A stretch of DNA of 60,370 nucleotides from Mesorhizobium sp. ORS 3359 (GTDB lineage Bacteria; Pseudomonadota; Alphaproteobacteria; Rhizobiales; Rhizobiaceae): assembly GCA_000824845.1 (NCBI GenBank), contig CCNC01000208.1, positions 1-60,370 on the forward strand, in the 5' to 3' direction. Under the pieces are notes generated by a model. That model saw only the letters and a list, made by a program, of their open reading frames with translations. It was not told where the DNA came from and did no database searches. Below, in pieces: positions 60,269 to 60,370 of this stretch. The stretch's first letter is position 1; the number at the start of each line of letters is the position of its first letter. The translations under genes and the position numbers were made by a program.

Positions 60269-60370
60269 CTATTCCACCGTCACCGACTTCGCCAGATTGC
60301 GCGGCTGGTCGACGTCGGTGCCCATGAACACGGCGGTGAAATAGGCGAGCATCTGGATCGGCAGCGCGTA
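60269..60370 (-). CDS. glmS: Glutamine-fructose-6-phosphate aminotransferase, 3' end
   Basis: The last 33 codons of glmS. The minus strand reads YALPIQMLAYFTAVFMGTDV followed by DQPRNLAKSVTVE and TAG. This is the highly conserved C terminus, with the Lys of LAKSVTVE that belongs to the sugar isomerase active site. GlmS makes glucosamine-6-phosphate for the cell wall. The end of glmS is a known insertion site (attTn7), of interest given the debris zone beside it. Confidence 0.95.
   Translation of the reverse strand, partial: YALPIQMLAYFTAVFMGTDVDQPRNLAKSVTVE

Overview
The window reads as chromosomal DNA of an alphaproteobacterium of the order Hyphomicrobiales (Rhizobiales), most like Mesorhizobium or a close relative. 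This rests on gene content (RpoE-ChrR, DUF892, DUF2243, DUF1194 and DUF3606 families), high GC, and two promoter classes typical of these bacteria. No rRNA or tRNA gene was recognised. The last 102 bases are the 3' end of glmS on the minus strand. No database search was possible: product names come from family recognition, and promoters were found by reading the sequence.

Layout. 0-3.4 kb: a truncated PAS protein, a secreted thermonuclease-like protein, an ankyrin-cytochrome c fusion, a small secreted protein and a DUF1194 protein. 3.5-8.3 kb: a giant regulator joining a winged-helix DNA-binding domain, a cyclase-like domain, a STAND NTPase, a membrane helix and about 16 WD40 repeats. 8.9-11.8 kb: an IS91-type transposase with a tyrosine recombinase, next to a decayed integrase. 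11.9-22.3 kb: a singlet-oxygen type sigma-E/ChrR regulon containing photolyase, two CFA-type methyltransferases, a flavin oxidoreductase, DUF1365, DUF1295 and tspO. Four sites TGATCC-N18-TArnA (r = A/G) sit in front of its transcription units. 22.5-29 kb: an HWE-type histidine kinase, a LysR regulator beside a frameshifted hydrolase, a degenerate stretch, and a zinc alcohol dehydrogenase operon.

29.4-57.5 kb is the most striking part. Nearly every transcription unit begins with the same promoter, GGAAC-N17-GTT, which matches the general stress response sigma factor EcfG/RpoE2. I count 18 sites with exact N17 spacing and one with N18. The units they head include Mn-catalase, SDR-DoxX/DUF2269, a Crp regulator, glycosyltransferase-glf-GH1, an orphan nuoD, a metallo-hydrolase, DUF892, a thioredoxin-reductase-like flavoprotein, DUF2243, an orphan cytochrome oxidase subunit I, DUF3606 proteins and a ClpP-like/GFA/M42 operon. 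Three intergenic regions carry back-to-back pairs of this promoter. One site has no obvious gene close behind it and may start a small RNA. The block therefore looks like a physically clustered stress regulon that includes detached respiratory subunits.

57.5-60.4 kb: small genes, an SOS-associated peptidase, and about 1.3 kb of gene debris next to glmS, including a decayed copy of part of a gene located 11 kb away and a short-chain dehydrogenase fragment.
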